Assembly (NCBI RefSeq): GCF_003987395.1
Contig: NZ_PIPT01000005.1
Location: 1 to 64,000, forward strand
Length of the DNA stretch: 64,000 bases
Origin: Pseudidiomarina aquimaris
GTDB taxonomy: Bacteria; Pseudomonadota; Gammaproteobacteria; Enterobacterales; Alteromonadaceae
Direction of reading: 5' to 3'
Positions 1-9,956 of the stretch are shown piece by piece. Made by a program: the position numbers and the translations under genes. Under the pieces are notes generated by a model that searched no databases, was not told where the DNA came from, and was given only the letters and a program-made list of their open reading frames with translations. Position 1 is the first letter of the stretch, and every line of letters starts with the position of its first letter.

Positions 1-110
1 TGCGCGGATTACATCAAGGCCCTACAATGAGCTAGAAGTGAATACATTGTGACTCGAGGCCGAATATACGAACGCAACTTCGCTTACGACCGGTTTTAAC
101 TTGCAAAGTT

Positions 111-117
111 GGAGGAG
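111..117 (+). promoter_or_regulatory. Displaced Shine-Dalgarno of crbR
   Basis: GGAGGAG is the strongest ribosome-binding sequence upstream of the response regulator, yet it lies about 97 nt from the ATG at 215. Everything between 120 and 208 is a REP-pair element. Removing the element would put GGAGGAG about 8 nt from the ATG, a normal distance. No other good Shine-Dalgarno precedes the ATG. Confidence 0.5.
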
Positions 118-119
118 AC

Positions 120-208
120 CATATACGCAGTTCTACTGCGGGGAATAGCTGAATTGAATCACTACCTTTGATGTGGGAGATTTGGCCCGTAGTAGAACTA
201 CGGGCTAC
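120..208. repeat. GTAG-REP inverted pair, copy 1 (family 2)
   Basis: Two inverted hairpin units face each other. The right one (186-208) is a stem CCCGTAGT/ACTACGGG with loop AGA, ending in CTAC (the complement of GTAG). The left one (about 120-142) keeps the hairpin CGCAG-TTCTA-CTGCG but its outer GTAG has decayed. Two more copies of the same design lie at 34088-34175 and 56240-56327, with a related spacer containing GAATT. Such hairpins with a 5' GTAG are the hallmark of REP sequences mobilised by RAYT (TnpA-REP) transposases. No RAYT gene is in this window. Confidence 0.8.
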
Positions 209-214
209 CCAGAT

Positions 215-862
215 ATGGCTAAATTTTTCATTGCTGATGACCATCCATTGTTTCGCGAGGCGCTGCAAGGCGCGCTCGCGAATCATTATGCTGATCTCGA
301 ACTCAGAGAAGCAGGTGATCTTGATGCAACCTTAGCTGCCCTCAACGATGACGATGATGTTGACTTGCTACTGCTCGATTTGCATATGCCGGGCAGTGGC
401 GATCTTTATGGCCTGATCCGTATTCGTGAAGATTTTCCGTTGTTACCCGTGGCGGTAATCTCCGGTTCTGAAGAAGCCAGCGTAGTAGCCAAATGTATTG
501 GTTTTGGCGCGCTTGGTTTTATTCCTAAGTCATTGTCTTCGGCAAAAATCGCCGAAGCCATCGATGCCATCATGCAAGGCGATACCTGGGTGCCGGAAGA
601 GGTGCGTGGGCGCTTGGACCGAGTCAGTGATGAAGACCAAGAGCTTGCCCGCAAAGTGGCCGACCTTACCCCGCAGCAGTATCGCGTTCTCTACCTATTG
701 CACGAAGGTTTGTTGAATAAACAAATTGCCTACCAACTGAATATAACCGAAGCCACCGTGAAAGCTCATATCACGGCAATTTTCCGCAAACTTGGTGTCT
801 ATAGTCGCACCCAAGCGGTGTTGCTGGCGGAACGTCTCCAACTCGAAGCGCCCGTAAGTTAA
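215..862 (+). CDS. crbR: LuxR/NarL-family response regulator, CrbR-like
   Basis: A 215-residue two-component regulator. The receiver domain (about 1-120) has the acidic pair in FIADDH, the phospho-acceptor Asp near 55 in LLLLDLHMPG and the conserved Lys near 105 in GFIPKS. A LuxR-type helix-turn-helix follows at about 150-205 (NKQIAYQLNITEATVKAHI). Its relatives CrbR/ErdR regulate acetyl-CoA synthetase and acetate or ethanol use, paired with CrbS kinases, and a CrbS-like kinase lies at 6286-9774. The ATG at 215 fits the usual start (MAKFFIADDHP). A longer reading from 173 would translate the REP element and is unlikely. The REP separates the start from its apparent Shine-Dalgarno at 111-117. 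The crbR assignment is inference from domain type and neighbourhood. Confidence 0.85.
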   Translation: MAKFFIADDHPLFREALQGALANHYADLELREAGDLDATLAALNDDDDVDLLLLDLHMPGSGDLYGLIRIREDFPLLPVAVISGSEEASVVAKCIGFGALGFIPKSLSSAKIAEAIDAIMQGDTWVPEEVRGRLDRVSDEDQELARKVADLTPQQYRVLYLLHEGLLNKQIAYQLNITEATVKAHITAIFRKLGVYSRTQAVLLAERLQLEAPVS

Positions 863-982
863 GCCGGCGTTAGTATTTGTAAATTTCTGTAACATTCTTT
901 ACACAAATATCGTGTCTGTACCTATTATTTCGTGGTAAGTTAGTCGAATAATAATGACGAGAAATACGTAGGAAGGATGATC

Positions 983-3900
983 ATGAGTAATAAACCCAAA
1001 GCAGTGCGTCCTGCAGCGCTTGCGGTTGCAGTGATGGCCTCGTTGAGTGCCACGGTGGCAATTGCGCAGCAGTTGCAAACTCAGCCGGAACGAACGCTGA
1101 CCCCCGTTCAAGATTATCAAGCCAAAGTAGCGAAAGGCGATGCCCAGCGCGTCGTACGCAGCAATGCGGTAACGCGCTTTATTGTTGAATTGAAAGATCC
1201 AGCTGTCGCCACCTATAAAGGCGGTATCGCTGGTTTTGAACCGACTTCTCCAGTGGTGACTAAGGTTGGCAAACTGCAACTTGGCAGTCAGCCGGTCGAA
1301 AACTACCAAGTACACTTGTTGCAAAAGCAAAATGAAGTGTTTGCGGCGTTAAAAGCCAAGCTGCCAGAGTTGAAAGTTCGTAAGCACATGAGCTTAGTCT
1401 TCAATGGCATGGTGGTTGAGGTCGCAGGTCCTGTAGCCGATCAAGATGCGTTGCTGAAGCGTCTAAATCAAACGCCAGGTGTGAAGCGGGTTTATGCTGA
1501 TGAAAAGTTTTACGCCAGTATGCCAACCACGGTCGACTTGGTTAACGCACCGGCGGTGTGGAATGAGCTAGGTGCGCGGGCCGACGCCGGTCGTGATATT
1601 CGGGTGGCGATTATCGACAGTGGTATCGACTCTGATCATCCGATGTTCGCAGATAATGGTCATCCGGCAGTCGCACGACCCACCAACCCTGACTATTGTT
1701 CTAGTGTTCCGACGTTTTGTAACGACAAGTTGATCGTCGCGCGTTGGTATCAGCCGACCGGTGAGATCAGCCCTGACGAAGTGTTAACCCCAGAAGATGT
1801 TGATGGACATGGCACACACGTTGCGGGTACTGCGGTAGGTAACCCAGTGACGGCAACGATTAACGGTATCGCTTATGATATGAGTGGTATTGCGCCAGGC
1901 GCACACTTGATGGTGTACAAAGCACTCTTTAATGACGCCGAAGGCAACGGCACAGGTAGCAGCTCGAACTTGATTCAAGCACTTGAAGACGCGGTTGCCG
2001 ATGGTGCGGATGTGATCAACAACTCTTGGGGTAGCAGCCCTGGCGGTGATCCGGCCAACAGCCCTTACCGTTCGGCCTTTGCCGCAGCCAAGAACGCTGG
2101 TGTACTGACCGTCACTGCAGCAGGTAACGATGGCCCCGGCGATCGCACGGTTGGCTGCCCAGGCTGTATTGAAGACGGCTTAACTATCGCCAGTAGCCAA
2201 CATGGCCGCGTGGTTTCAAGCAGTGTCGTGGTAGGCGGGCAGAGTTATACATCGACGCCAGGTAATGGTGACTTTGCAATTACCGCAGACATCAATGCTT
2301 CGCTCGATTTAGCTATCAACCACGCAGCGAATGCTGAGGCGTGTTCGGCGTTCCCAGCAGGCACCTTTAGTAACGAAATTGTGCTCGTAGCACGTGGCAA
2401 CTGTACCTTTGTTGAAAAAGCACAGAACGTGCAAGCCGCTGGTGCGGTTGGCATGATCGTTTATAACAACGAGAATTCGACGATTGTTATGGCGATGGAA
2501 GGTGCAACCTTACCGTCCGTGATGATTTCACAGTCAGCGGGACAAACCATTGCGAGCAATTGGAACAGCAGCTCTAGCGCATCGATTCGGGAGCCGGTCA
2601 AGTCAGTGAATACGGCGCTGCAAGACGTGATGTCGAACTTTAGCTCACGCGGCCCGAACGGCGACTCGAGCTTCTTAAAGCCTGACTTAACTGCACCAGG
2701 TTCAAATATCTTATCTGCAGTGCCAGGTGGTTACGGTTCGCTTTCGGGAACGTCAATGGCGTCACCGCATGTGGCGGGCGCAGCAGCGTTGTTATTAGAT
2801 AAGAGCGACGGTGCTTGGTCTGCGGAAGACTTGAAGTCGTTATTAATGACTTCTGCCAACGATCAGCTACGCGGCGACAACCAAGTTTCTGCCGCAACGC
2901 CATTTGAGGGCGGTGCAGGACGCCTTGATGTGGAGGCCGCAGCAGATAGCTTTGTGGTAGTGGACCAGCCGTCACTTGCCAACAACAGCTGTGCGGTGGG
3001 TTGTACATTTACCCGCACGCTAACCAATAAAGGTTCAAGCAGCGTAAGTTTCACCACGGACTTGACCTTTAATGATCCTGCTGTGTCAGCGAGCATCGAC
3101 GATGCAGCGTTTACTCTGGCCCCAGGTGCATCAAAAACCGTCAGCATTGAAATTGATACGCGTTACGGTGTGTCGGGTTGGCAGTTTGGTGAGTTGATGT
3201 TTGTTAGCTCCGGTTCTCATCCAATCATGCGCCTACCGATTGCGGTGTTAGCGGAAACGTCGGACAACGCACAAATCGTCAGTGTCGGCGAAACCACAGC
3301 TTCACCTAAAGCAGGTGAGCCGTTTGGTCTTGAAGTGTTAGGCGCTTTAGGCGATACCGGTCAAGCAGTGACCTTACAAATTGACGTTCCAGCGCAAGTG
3401 ACGCTCGACCGCGATAGCGTTGTTTTCAACAAGACGCTGTCTCAGGCGACGCAAGAAACTGTGAGCGCTGATGGCCGCACGATTGTTTGGCAAGGTACGC
3501 AAACCGATGCGGCAAACACCACGCAAATGAACTCGGCAAATAGCATGTTCTTTGCGGGGCTACCGCTCGCCGATATCGTTGAAAGCTTCAACAGTATCTG
3601 TAATGTCGACGACTGTGACGATGATATTTTCACGGTTCCGATCGGTGACGACGGCGGTATTTTCCTCGACGGCGTGCGTTACGACAACCTCGTCGCGACC
3701 ACTAACGGGATTATTGGTGCGGGCACAAATACCGGCGACTATGCTGGTGTTGCGTTGAACCAAGCGATTCCAAGTGATGCGCCACCGAATGCTTTTTGGG
3801 CACCGTACTGGACCGATCTTGAAGTCGGCCCGAATGTTGGCGGTGGTCAGCTCAACTATGTTTGGGTAGATGACGGCAGCAATAATTGGTTCGTACTGGA

Positions 3901-5824
3901 ATACGAAAACGCCCGTGAGTGGGATGATGAGACCAGTGGTCGCACCTATACCTTCTCGATTTGGTTCAAACTGGGCACCGATGAGGTGTATTACAACTAC
4001 ATCGACATCCCAACTACTGCGCCAGACCGTCTGACGGTAGGTGCTGAATCTGGTGTGGGAGCGCAGGGTGTGATTGGTATTCAGCGTTACTACGATGGCT
4101 TTGGTACGCACCCATCAAGCGATTCCGTACTTACCCCGGTTATCGAAACCGGCGAAAGTGCCAACGTGAAGGTGAACTTTGACGCTTCGGTAAGTCTCAA
4201 GGATGTACCAGCGTTGAGCGCTGAAGCAACCTCGGGTGAAGCCGTGACTATTTCGACCGACGGCGCTTACGACGGCGCTGGCAGTGCGTGGATCACTTAC
4301 GCACAAGTAAGCTCAGGCACCGAGAGCTATGATGCCTTCTTAGCGCAGAAAGTAGACGTGGTGGGCAGTATCGCTACGCAAATCGTCAGCAATCCGAGTA
4401 ATGGTACGGCGACGGTACTCGCCAACGGCGACCTTGAATATACCTCGAACACCAACTTTACAGGTACAGATAGCTTTACCTATCAAGGTGTTGATGCTGA
4501 TGGCCAAACCACATCAGTGGGTACGGTGACGGTAACTGTCGTTGCCGGCGCTGGAAACACCGCACCAACGGTCACTGCAAGCGCATCGGTTGCGCAGGTA
4601 GAAGAAGGTGGCACGGTTACGCTCTCAGCTGCAGCGAGTGACGCCGACGGTGATAGCCTCACTTACAGCTGGACGCAAGCGCCGAGCGCAGTGGTGACAC
4701 TGACCAATGCGAATAGCTCACAAGCTTCGTTTGTTGCGCCAGAAGTGAGCACTGACACCACGGTGACGTTCACTGTGACCGTCGACGATGGCACAGCACA
4801 AGCGTCTGACGAAGTGACGGTGACCATTTTGGCGCCAGATCCGGTCGATACCAATACGCCGCCAGAGGCCTCGGTCGCTGATGTGACGGGTGCACAGGCC
4901 GCAGGCACGACGGTAACTTTGGATGCGAGCTCAAGCTCGGATGCCGACGGTGATACCCTGGCCTTTACTTGGACACAAACAGGCGGAACTTCAGTGAGTA
5001 TCGCGAGTGCGAATACTGCGACTGCAAGCTTTGTGGTGCCGGAAGTAAGCGCGGACGAAACGCTAACATTTGAGGTCAGTGTTTCGGATGGCGAAGCTTC
5101 AGATACAGCGACGCTGCAGGTCGACATTTTGGCAACCGAGCCAGAAAACCAAGCGCCTGAAGCGGTGGTAGAGCCAGTGACAGGTCAGCAGCCGGTCGAT
5201 ACTACGGTTTACCTCGACGCACGTGAAAGTAGCGACCCTGACGGTGACACCTTGACCTTTAGTTGGACCAAGGTTTCTGGACCAACGTTAACCATTAATG
5301 ATGCCGATCAAGCACGCGCTAACTTTGTTGTACCTGAACTTGAAGTGTCGCAAACCGCGGTCTTCCAAGTCACGGTTTCTGATGGCGAATTGACTTCGAC
5401 GGCGCAGGTTGAGGTGCAGCTGCAAGGCGCGAACACAGCACCAAATGCAAGTGCTAACAGTGCATTACGCCGCGTGCCAAGTGGTCAAGCGGTGACGTTG
5501 AGCGCTTCAAGCAGCGGTGACCCGGATGGCGATACCTTGTCATACCTGTGGGAGCAGACAGCAGGTCCAACCGTTGAACTGTCGAGCCCAGAAGGTGAAC
5601 AAACCAGCTTTAACGCACCTACAGTGAGCACTGACACTGACTTAACGTTCAAGCTAACCGTCAGCGATGGCTCGTTGGAAGACACCGATGAAATTACCAT
5701 TAGTGTTTATCCACGTGAAACCGATGGCGGTAGCGACGAAGATGAGTCGTCAGGTAGCTTTGGTGTTTGGCTTGGCTTGCTTGCCTTACCATTGATTTGG
5801 CTGCGTCGTAAGGCGCAGCGTTAA
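983..5824 (+). CDS. Secreted S8 subtilisin-like protease with PA domain, PKD-type repeats and GlyGly-CTERM-like tail
   Basis: A very long (1613 aa) secreted serine protease. Order: signal peptide (about 1-28), inhibitor-I9-like propeptide, S8 catalytic domain with Asp212 (VAIIDSGID), His276 (DGHGTHVAGT) and Ser591 (SGTSMASPHVAG), a PA insert around 440-530, a Fn3-like region, then an Ig-like repeat (near 1120-1190) and four PKD-like repeats, each with a DxDGD motif followed by a Trp. The C-terminus has a Gly-Ser segment (SSGSFG), a hydrophobic helix and RRK, resembling the GlyGly-CTERM signal processed by rhombosortase after type II secretion. Likely role: extracellular or surface protein digestion. 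The ATG at 983 is preferred to the one at 977 because GGAAGG sits 7-8 nt before it. A lipoprotein gene follows after 17 bp. Confidence 0.92.
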   Translation: MSNKPKAVRPAALAVAVMASLSATVAIAQQLQTQPERTLTPVQDYQAKVAKGDAQRVVRSNAVTRFIVELKDPAVATYKGGIAGFEPTSPVVTKVGKLQLGSQPVENYQVHLLQKQNEVFAALKAKLPELKVRKHMSLVFNGMVVEVAGPVADQDALLKRLNQTPGVKRVYADEKFYASMPTTVDLVNAPAVWNELGARADAGRDIRVAIIDSGIDSDHPMFADNGHPAVARPTNPDYCSSVPTFCNDKLIVARWYQPTGEISPDEVLTPEDVDGHGTHVAGTAVGNPVTATINGIAYDMSGIAPGAHLMVYKALFNDAEGNGTGSSSNLIQALEDAVADGADVINNSWGSSPGGDPANSPYRSAFAAAKNAGVLTVTAAGNDGPGDRTVGCPGCIEDGLTIASSQHGRVVSSSVVVGGQSYTSTPGNGDFAITADINASLDLAINHAANAEACSAFPAGTFSNEIVLVARGNCTFVEKAQNVQAAGAVGMIVYNNENSTIVMAMEGATLPSVMISQSAGQTIASNWNSSSSASIREPVKSVNTALQDVMSNFSSRGPNGDSSFLKPDLTAPGSNILSAVPGGYGSLSGTSMASPHVAGAAALLLDKSDGAWSAEDLKSLLMTSANDQLRGDNQVSAATPFEGGAGRLDVEAAADSFVVVDQPSLANNSCAVGCTFTRTLTNKGSSSVSFTTDLTFNDPAVSASIDDAAFTLAPGASKTVSIEIDTRYGVSGWQFGELMFVSSGSHPIMRLPIAVLAETSDNAQIVSVGETTASPKAGEPFGLEVLGALGDTGQAVTLQIDVPAQVTLDRDSVVFNKTLSQATQETVSADGRTIVWQGTQTDAANTTQMNSANSMFFAGLPLADIVESFNSICNVDDCDDDIFTVPIGDDGGIFLDGVRYDNLVATTNGIIGAGTNTGDYAGVALNQAIPSDAPPNAFWAPYWTDLEVGPNVGGGQLNYVWVDDGSNNWFVLEYENAREWDDETSGRTYTFSIWFKLGTDEVYYNYIDIPTTAPDRLTVGAESGVGAQGVIGIQRYYDGFGTHPSSDSVLTPVIETGESANVKVNFDASVSLKDVPALSAEATSGEAVTISTDGAYDGAGSAWITYAQVSSGTESYDAFLAQKVDVVGSIATQIVSNPSNGTATVLANGDLEYTSNTNFTGTDSFTYQGVDADGQTTSVGTVTVTVVAGAGNTAPTVTASASVAQVEEGGTVTLSAAASDADGDSLTYSWTQAPSAVVTLTNANSSQASFVAPEVSTDTTVTFTVTVDDGTAQASDEVTVTILAPDPVDTNTPPEASVADVTGAQAAGTTVTLDASSSSDADGDTLAFTWTQTGGTSVSIASANTATASFVVPEVSADETLTFEVSVSDGEASDTATLQVDILATEPENQAPEAVVEPVTGQQPVDTTVYLDARESSDPDGDTLTFSWTKVSGPTLTINDADQARANFVVPELEVSQTAVFQVTVSDGELTSTAQVEVQLQGANTAPNASANSALRRVPSGQAVTLSASSSGDPDGDTLSYLWEQTAGPTVELSSPEGEQTSFNAPTVSTDTDLTFKLTVSDGSLEDTDEITISVYPRETDGGSDEDESSGSFGVWLGLLALPLIWLRRKAQR

Positions 5825-5841
5825 GCGAAAAGGAACACGCT

Positions 5842-6297
5842 ATGAAAACATCGTATTTGTCGCTTACGGCACTTGTATTTTTCTCGCTGGCCGCCTGTAG
5901 TGGGCCAGCAAATGAGGAGGTATCAGCGGAGCCTAAGGCTGAGCTTGAGCCGGTGGCTCAGGCACCCGGCAAAGTGACGGATACACGGGCCAAGATTGCT
6001 GAGCTTGATCAGCAAATTCGCTCGTTAGTAGGCATGGCGTATGCCGACACTGTGAAGCAATGCCGCTTGGCAGAAGTCGGTCATCGACCTTGCGGTGGGC
6101 CAGAGTATTACCTTGCGTATTCAATTACCACGGTCGACGAAAACGTGCTGCAAGAGCTCATCCGTGAGCATCGTGATTTGCAGATGAGCTATCAACGTGA
6201 GCACGATGTCGTGGGTACCTGTGAGGTGTTGCCGCGACCACAATTGAGCTTGTATGAAGGTCGTTGCGTCGCTCAACAAAGCGCCCTAGACCGCTAG
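5842..6297 (+). CDS. Small putative lipoprotein of unknown function
   Basis: 151 residues with a lipoprotein signal peptide ending in the lipobox LAAC (Cys19), then an acidic linker rich in Glu, Pro and Ala. A mature domain of about 100 residues has three cysteines. No family was recognised. It has a good Shine-Dalgarno (AAGGA) and starts 17 bp after the S8 protease, so the two are probably co-transcribed. Its 3' end overlaps the convergent crbS gene by 12 bp, with no terminator between them. Confidence 0.75.
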   Translation: MKTSYLSLTALVFFSLAACSGPANEEVSAEPKAELEPVAQAPGKVTDTRAKIAELDQQIRSLVGMAYADTVKQCRLAEVGHRPCGGPEYYLAYSITTVDENVLQELIREHRDLQMSYQREHDVVGTCEVLPRPQLSLYEGRCVAQQSALDR

Positions 6298-9200
6298 TTT
6301 TTGTAAGTGCCGCAGTAGGGCTTTGAGCTGCGCCGGTTTGACCGGTTTAGCAATAAACAACAACTGCTGTTGGCGCGCCTGCTGGCGCACTTGATCATCG
6401 CGCATCGCGGTGACCAGTGCGCCTTTTAATTGCTCGCCCCAAAGTTCTCGCAATGCTGTTACCAGTGTAAGCCCGTCGTGTTCGTCATCACCTAATTGAT
6501 AATCTAACAAAACACCATGTGGTGCTTGGTGGGTGCTTGCGTATTGCAGTGCCGTGGCGCTGCTGGTGAAGGTTTCGACGGTACAGCCCCACTTTTCCAA
6601 TAATGCACGTAGCGCACTCAGGTTTTCTGGGTCATCGTCAACGCACACCAAAGTTAACTGCTCGCTAGGGGTTCCCTCTTCTTGCGCTGCTTGGCGTTGC
6701 GATACTTGTGCTGCGGCGCCCATGGGGACGGTTACCATGAAGCAACTACCACGCCCTTCGATACTATTGAGTTTGAGTTCGCAGTGCAGTTGCTCGCTCA
6801 TACGCTTGGCAACACTCAAGCCCAAGCCGACCCCTTCGACGCGTGTATTTTGCCCACGGTAGAAAGCATCAAAGATACGGTGCCGTTGTTGACTCGTAAT
6901 ACCAGGGCCGGTGTCCCATACCGCGATTTGCAGGTGTTCGCCGCGTTGGCGCACGCTTAGCAAGACTTTGCCGTTATCACGATTGTATTTCACCGCATTG
7001 GAGAGAAAGTTTTGAATGATGCGACGTAGGTAGGTCGGGTCGGTATAAATAACGGCGTCGCGCCAATGGGTACGCAACTCGATACCGCGCTGTTGCGCTA
7101 AGACCGAGTATTCGTGGATCAGCGGTTGCAGCAGCGAACTCAATTGCACATGGCGGAAAGTGGGTTGTAACGCACCTTGGTCCATTTTAGCAATCTGCAA
7201 TAAGGTGCTCAGCAGGTGTTCGGTGGACGCTAAAGCGGTATCAAGCTTGCTGCTTAATTGCTGATTATGTGCGGTCAAGGTCGTTTCGTCCATGGCCGAA
7301 AGGTATAAGCGCGCGGCATTCAGCGGTTGCAGAATGTCGTGGCTGGCAAGCGCTAAAAAGCGGGTTTTCGAAGCGTTAGCTTCTTCGGCCTCTTGCTTGG
7401 CTTGCTTAAGTTCAACTTCGACTTTACGACGACGTTCGATCTCCTCGGTCAGCTCGTTATTTATCTCACGAATTTTGCGTTGCCGCGTGTTCATGCGCTG
7501 CTCAAGATCAATATTGGCTTCTTCGAGCGCTTGCGCGGTTTCGACGTGTTCGGTGATGTCGGTAAAGCTGGTAACAAAGCCGCCATTCGGCAGTGGGTTA
7601 CCGACCATTTCAATCACACGGCCATCGCCACGGCGACGGATGAAGCGGTGCGGCGAACCGATTTGCATATAGTGCAAACGTTTACTCACCAGTTCATCAA
7701 TTTCACCGGGGCCGCATTCGCCGCGCTCAGCGTTGTAGCGAATTAGCGTGGCAATCGGCTGCCCTGGCTTGACCATGCCTTCGGGGTAGTCGAACAGATC
7801 TAAGTAGCGCTTGTTCCACGCAACCAAACGTAATTCGGCGTCAATGACGCTGATCCCCTGCGCGAGGTTTTCCAGCGAGCTAAACAGAATTGATTGCTGA
7901 GTTTGCAGTGCTTGGGTGGTGTCGTCAAAAAAGTGCACCACTTCTTCGAGGTGCAGACGGCGGTCACGCAAGGCTGCTTCGATCAAGGAACGTGAGGTGG
8001 CGGCACCTAATACACCCGTAAGTGCGCGTTCGACATAGTCGATAAATTCTCGGCTGGCGACGTCCTCTTTCTTGCTTTCGTTAATGAACGCTTGCTGCGC
8101 ATCATTATAGTAGGCCAATAATTGCCGAGTGCGTTCTTCGCCAACAAAGGTTTTAAGCAATAACATCATATCGCCATTGGTGGCTTGATGATGGCGGCCG
8201 ATGGTATGTTCTTGCACGACATTGCGCGGCAACACGAACGCTGTCGCTTGGATGCGGTCGACCAACCTTGGTTGGGCAACAAATGAGAAGATGACGTACG
8301 CCGCAGTATTGAGCAAAAGGCTAATGACCGTGCCTTGGGTGATAATGCTGGTGTCGTTAATGTCGTGGGGTAGGTACATCGGCAGGGCAACGCTAAAGAG
8401 CCAGGCCATCAAGCCGACGCCTAAGCCAATATACACGCCACGGGCGTGCCCGCGACGCCAATAGAGTCCGCCGAGAATCGCGGGAAGCAGTTGCAACACC
8501 ACAGAGAAGGCAAGTAAGCCGATACTCACGAGCCCAGTATTTGCTGCCCAGAGGTAATAGCAGAGGTACGAGAACAACAAGATAAAGCCGATGGCGATGC
8601 GCCGTATGAGCAGGAGTTGTCCTTGGAACGAGCGTATTTCGGTGCTTTGTTTACTCGCTGGGCTGGCGAATGGGAAGCGTTGCTGACGTTGCAAAATAAG
8701 CGGCATGATCACATCGTTGGTGACCATGGTACTCAGGGTCACTGAGGCGATAATGACCATGGCGGTAGCTGCCGAAAAGCCACCAATGAAAATGACGATA
8801 GCGAGCCACGTTTGGTCTTGCATCAATGGCAGCTGCAGGGCGTAGGTGGAGCCATCAACGCCGGTGCCTAAGAACAGATCTCCGCTCAACGCAATAGGCA
8901 CGATTGCTGCGGCAATCAACGCGAGGTAAAGCGGGAAGCCCCAGCGTGCTGTTTTGAGATGTCGGACGTTGACGTTATCGACAACAGTCACATGAAATTG
9001 CCGTGGCAAACACAGAATAACCCCAGCAGCCATCAGGGTCTGCACGATAAAGTCGAACTCACTGAAGGCCTGCCATGACCATTCGACGCTGGTGGGGCGA
9101 CTAATTTGTTGCCACATGCTGACCGGAGAGACGTCGCTAAATAGTGACCAAGCGAACCATGCCGCAGCAAGCAACGCGACTAACTTGACGGCGGACTCAA

Positions 9201-9774
9201 AGGCAATCGCCAGTATCATGCCGTTACGATACTCGGTGACTTCAATGTGGCGGGTCCCGAATAGCATGGCGAACACCGCCATGATAGCGGCTGCCGCCAG
9301 TTCATTGATGGAAAACTCGGTCAGAGCAGTGGTGTTCTCGGTGAGCACCATAAAGGTCATGCCAACAGCTTTGAGTTGCAGCGCGATATAAGGAATCGTT
9401 GCGAGGGCGGCGATTAAGGTGACAAATAGCGCCAGACGCTGGCGCTTGCCATAACGACTCGCAATGAAATCAGCAATCGAGGTGATGTTCTGCTGTTTGC
9501 TGACACTGACGAGCTTTTCTAAGAGCGGTAGGCCGATAATAAATAAAAGAAAGGGGCCGAGCAGAATGGGCAAGTAGGCCCAGCCGAAACTCGCGGCATT
9601 GCCGACGGCGCCGTAATACGTCCAAGAGGTACAGTAAATGGCCAATGACATGCTGTAGACCGAAGGCCGATAGCTTAAACGGTTGGCCCAAGTGCCGGGT
9701 TTATCGCCGTAATGGGCAACGCCAAACAAGATAGCAATGTAGGCAAGCGCGGCGAAAATAAGCAGCAATGTCAT
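6286..9774 (-). CDS. crbS: SLC5-type transporter/hybrid sensor histidine kinase, CrbS-like
   Basis: A 1162-residue membrane sensor. Residues about 1-500 form a sodium:solute symporter (SSF) module with some 13 membrane helices. A PAS-like segment follows (VIDAELRLVAWNKRYLDLF) and then a coiled coil. The HisKA domain has the phospho-acceptor His near 812 (LASHDILQPLNAA), and the ATPase domain has the N box (NFLSNAVKYN) and G boxes (DTGPGI, GVGLGLSVAKRM). A C-terminal receiver has its Asp near 1091 (VLLDYQLGDD). This is the architecture of CrbS/CbrA kinases. CrbS works with CrbR to control acetate uptake and activation. It is divergent from the DUF4212/SSF operon (183 bp apart) and convergent with the lipoprotein gene. 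Confidence 0.9.
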   Translation of the reverse strand: MTLLLIFAALAYIAILFGVAHYGDKPGTWANRLSYRPSVYSMSLAIYCTSWTYYGAVGNAASFGWAYLPILLGPFLLFIIGLPLLEKLVSVSKQQNITSIADFIASRYGKRQRLALFVTLIAALATIPYIALQLKAVGMTFMVLTENTTALTEFSINELAAAAIMAVFAMLFGTRHIEVTEYRNGMILAIAFESAVKLVALLAAAWFAWSLFSDVSPVSMWQQISRPTSVEWSWQAFSEFDFIVQTLMAAGVILCLPRQFHVTVVDNVNVRHLKTARWGFPLYLALIAAAIVPIALSGDLFLGTGVDGSTYALQLPLMQDQTWLAIVIFIGGFSAATAMVIIASVTLSTMVTNDVIMPLILQRQQRFPFASPASKQSTEIRSFQGQLLLIRRIAIGFILLFSYLCYYLWAANTGLVSIGLLAFSVVLQLLPAILGGLYWRRGHARGVYIGLGVGLMAWLFSVALPMYLPHDINDTSIITQGTVISLLLNTAAYVIFSFVAQPRLVDRIQATAFVLPRNVVQEHTIGRHHQATNGDMMLLLKTFVGEERTRQLLAYYNDAQQAFINESKKEDVASREFIDYVERALTGVLGAATSRSLIEAALRDRRLHLEEVVHFFDDTTQALQTQQSILFSSLENLAQGISVIDAELRLVAWNKRYLDLFDYPEGMVKPGQPIATLIRYNAERGECGPGEIDELVSKRLHYMQIGSPHRFIRRRGDGRVIEMVGNPLPNGGFVTSFTDITEHVETAQALEEANIDLEQRMNTRQRKIREINNELTEEIERRRKVEVELKQAKQEAEEANASKTRFLALASHDILQPLNAARLYLSAMDETTLTAHNQQLSSKLDTALASTEHLLSTLLQIAKMDQGALQPTFRHVQLSSLLQPLIHEYSVLAQQRGIELRTHWRDAVIYTDPTYLRRIIQNFLSNAVKYNRDNGKVLLSVRQRGEHLQIAVWDTGPGITSQQRHRIFDAFYRGQNTRVEGVGLGLSVAKRMSEQLHCELKLNSIEGRGSCFMVTVPMGAAAQVSQRQAAQEEGTPSEQLTLVCVDDDPENLSALRALLEKWGCTVETFTSSATALQYASTHQAPHGVLLDYQLGDDEHDGLTLVTALRELWGEQLKGALVTAMRDDQVRQQARQQQLLFIAKPVKPAQLKALLRHLQKLAV

Positions 9775-9956
9775 GACGGATTCCTAAAGCATGTGATCAG
9801 TGCTGACAGTAGCTTGCAGGCTATAGTTGGGTCAAGCGCGACCTTGGTCGCAAGAGTTGTTCGACCAATGTCGTATTTGTGTTTGCGCAGGAGCCGACTA
9901 GATTGCTAAGTGCACATAGCAACAATAAAAAATAACAGAACAACTCGGAGGGCGTT

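Noticed and set aside
1-30. A frame reading ADYIKALQ then TGA at the left edge
   Set aside because: It could be the 3' end of a gene cut by the window, but ten codons are too few to call.
173-214. Upstream extension of crbR
   Set aside because: It would translate part of the REP element, has no Shine-Dalgarno and adds residues outside the receiver fold.
899-1330. 143-residue minus-strand frame
   Set aside because: It is antisense to the signal and propeptide region of the S8 protease and has no recognisable features.
3560-4111. 183-residue minus-strand frame within the S8 protease gene
   Set aside because: It is a shadow of the real frame in a codon-biased gene, with no ribosome-binding site.
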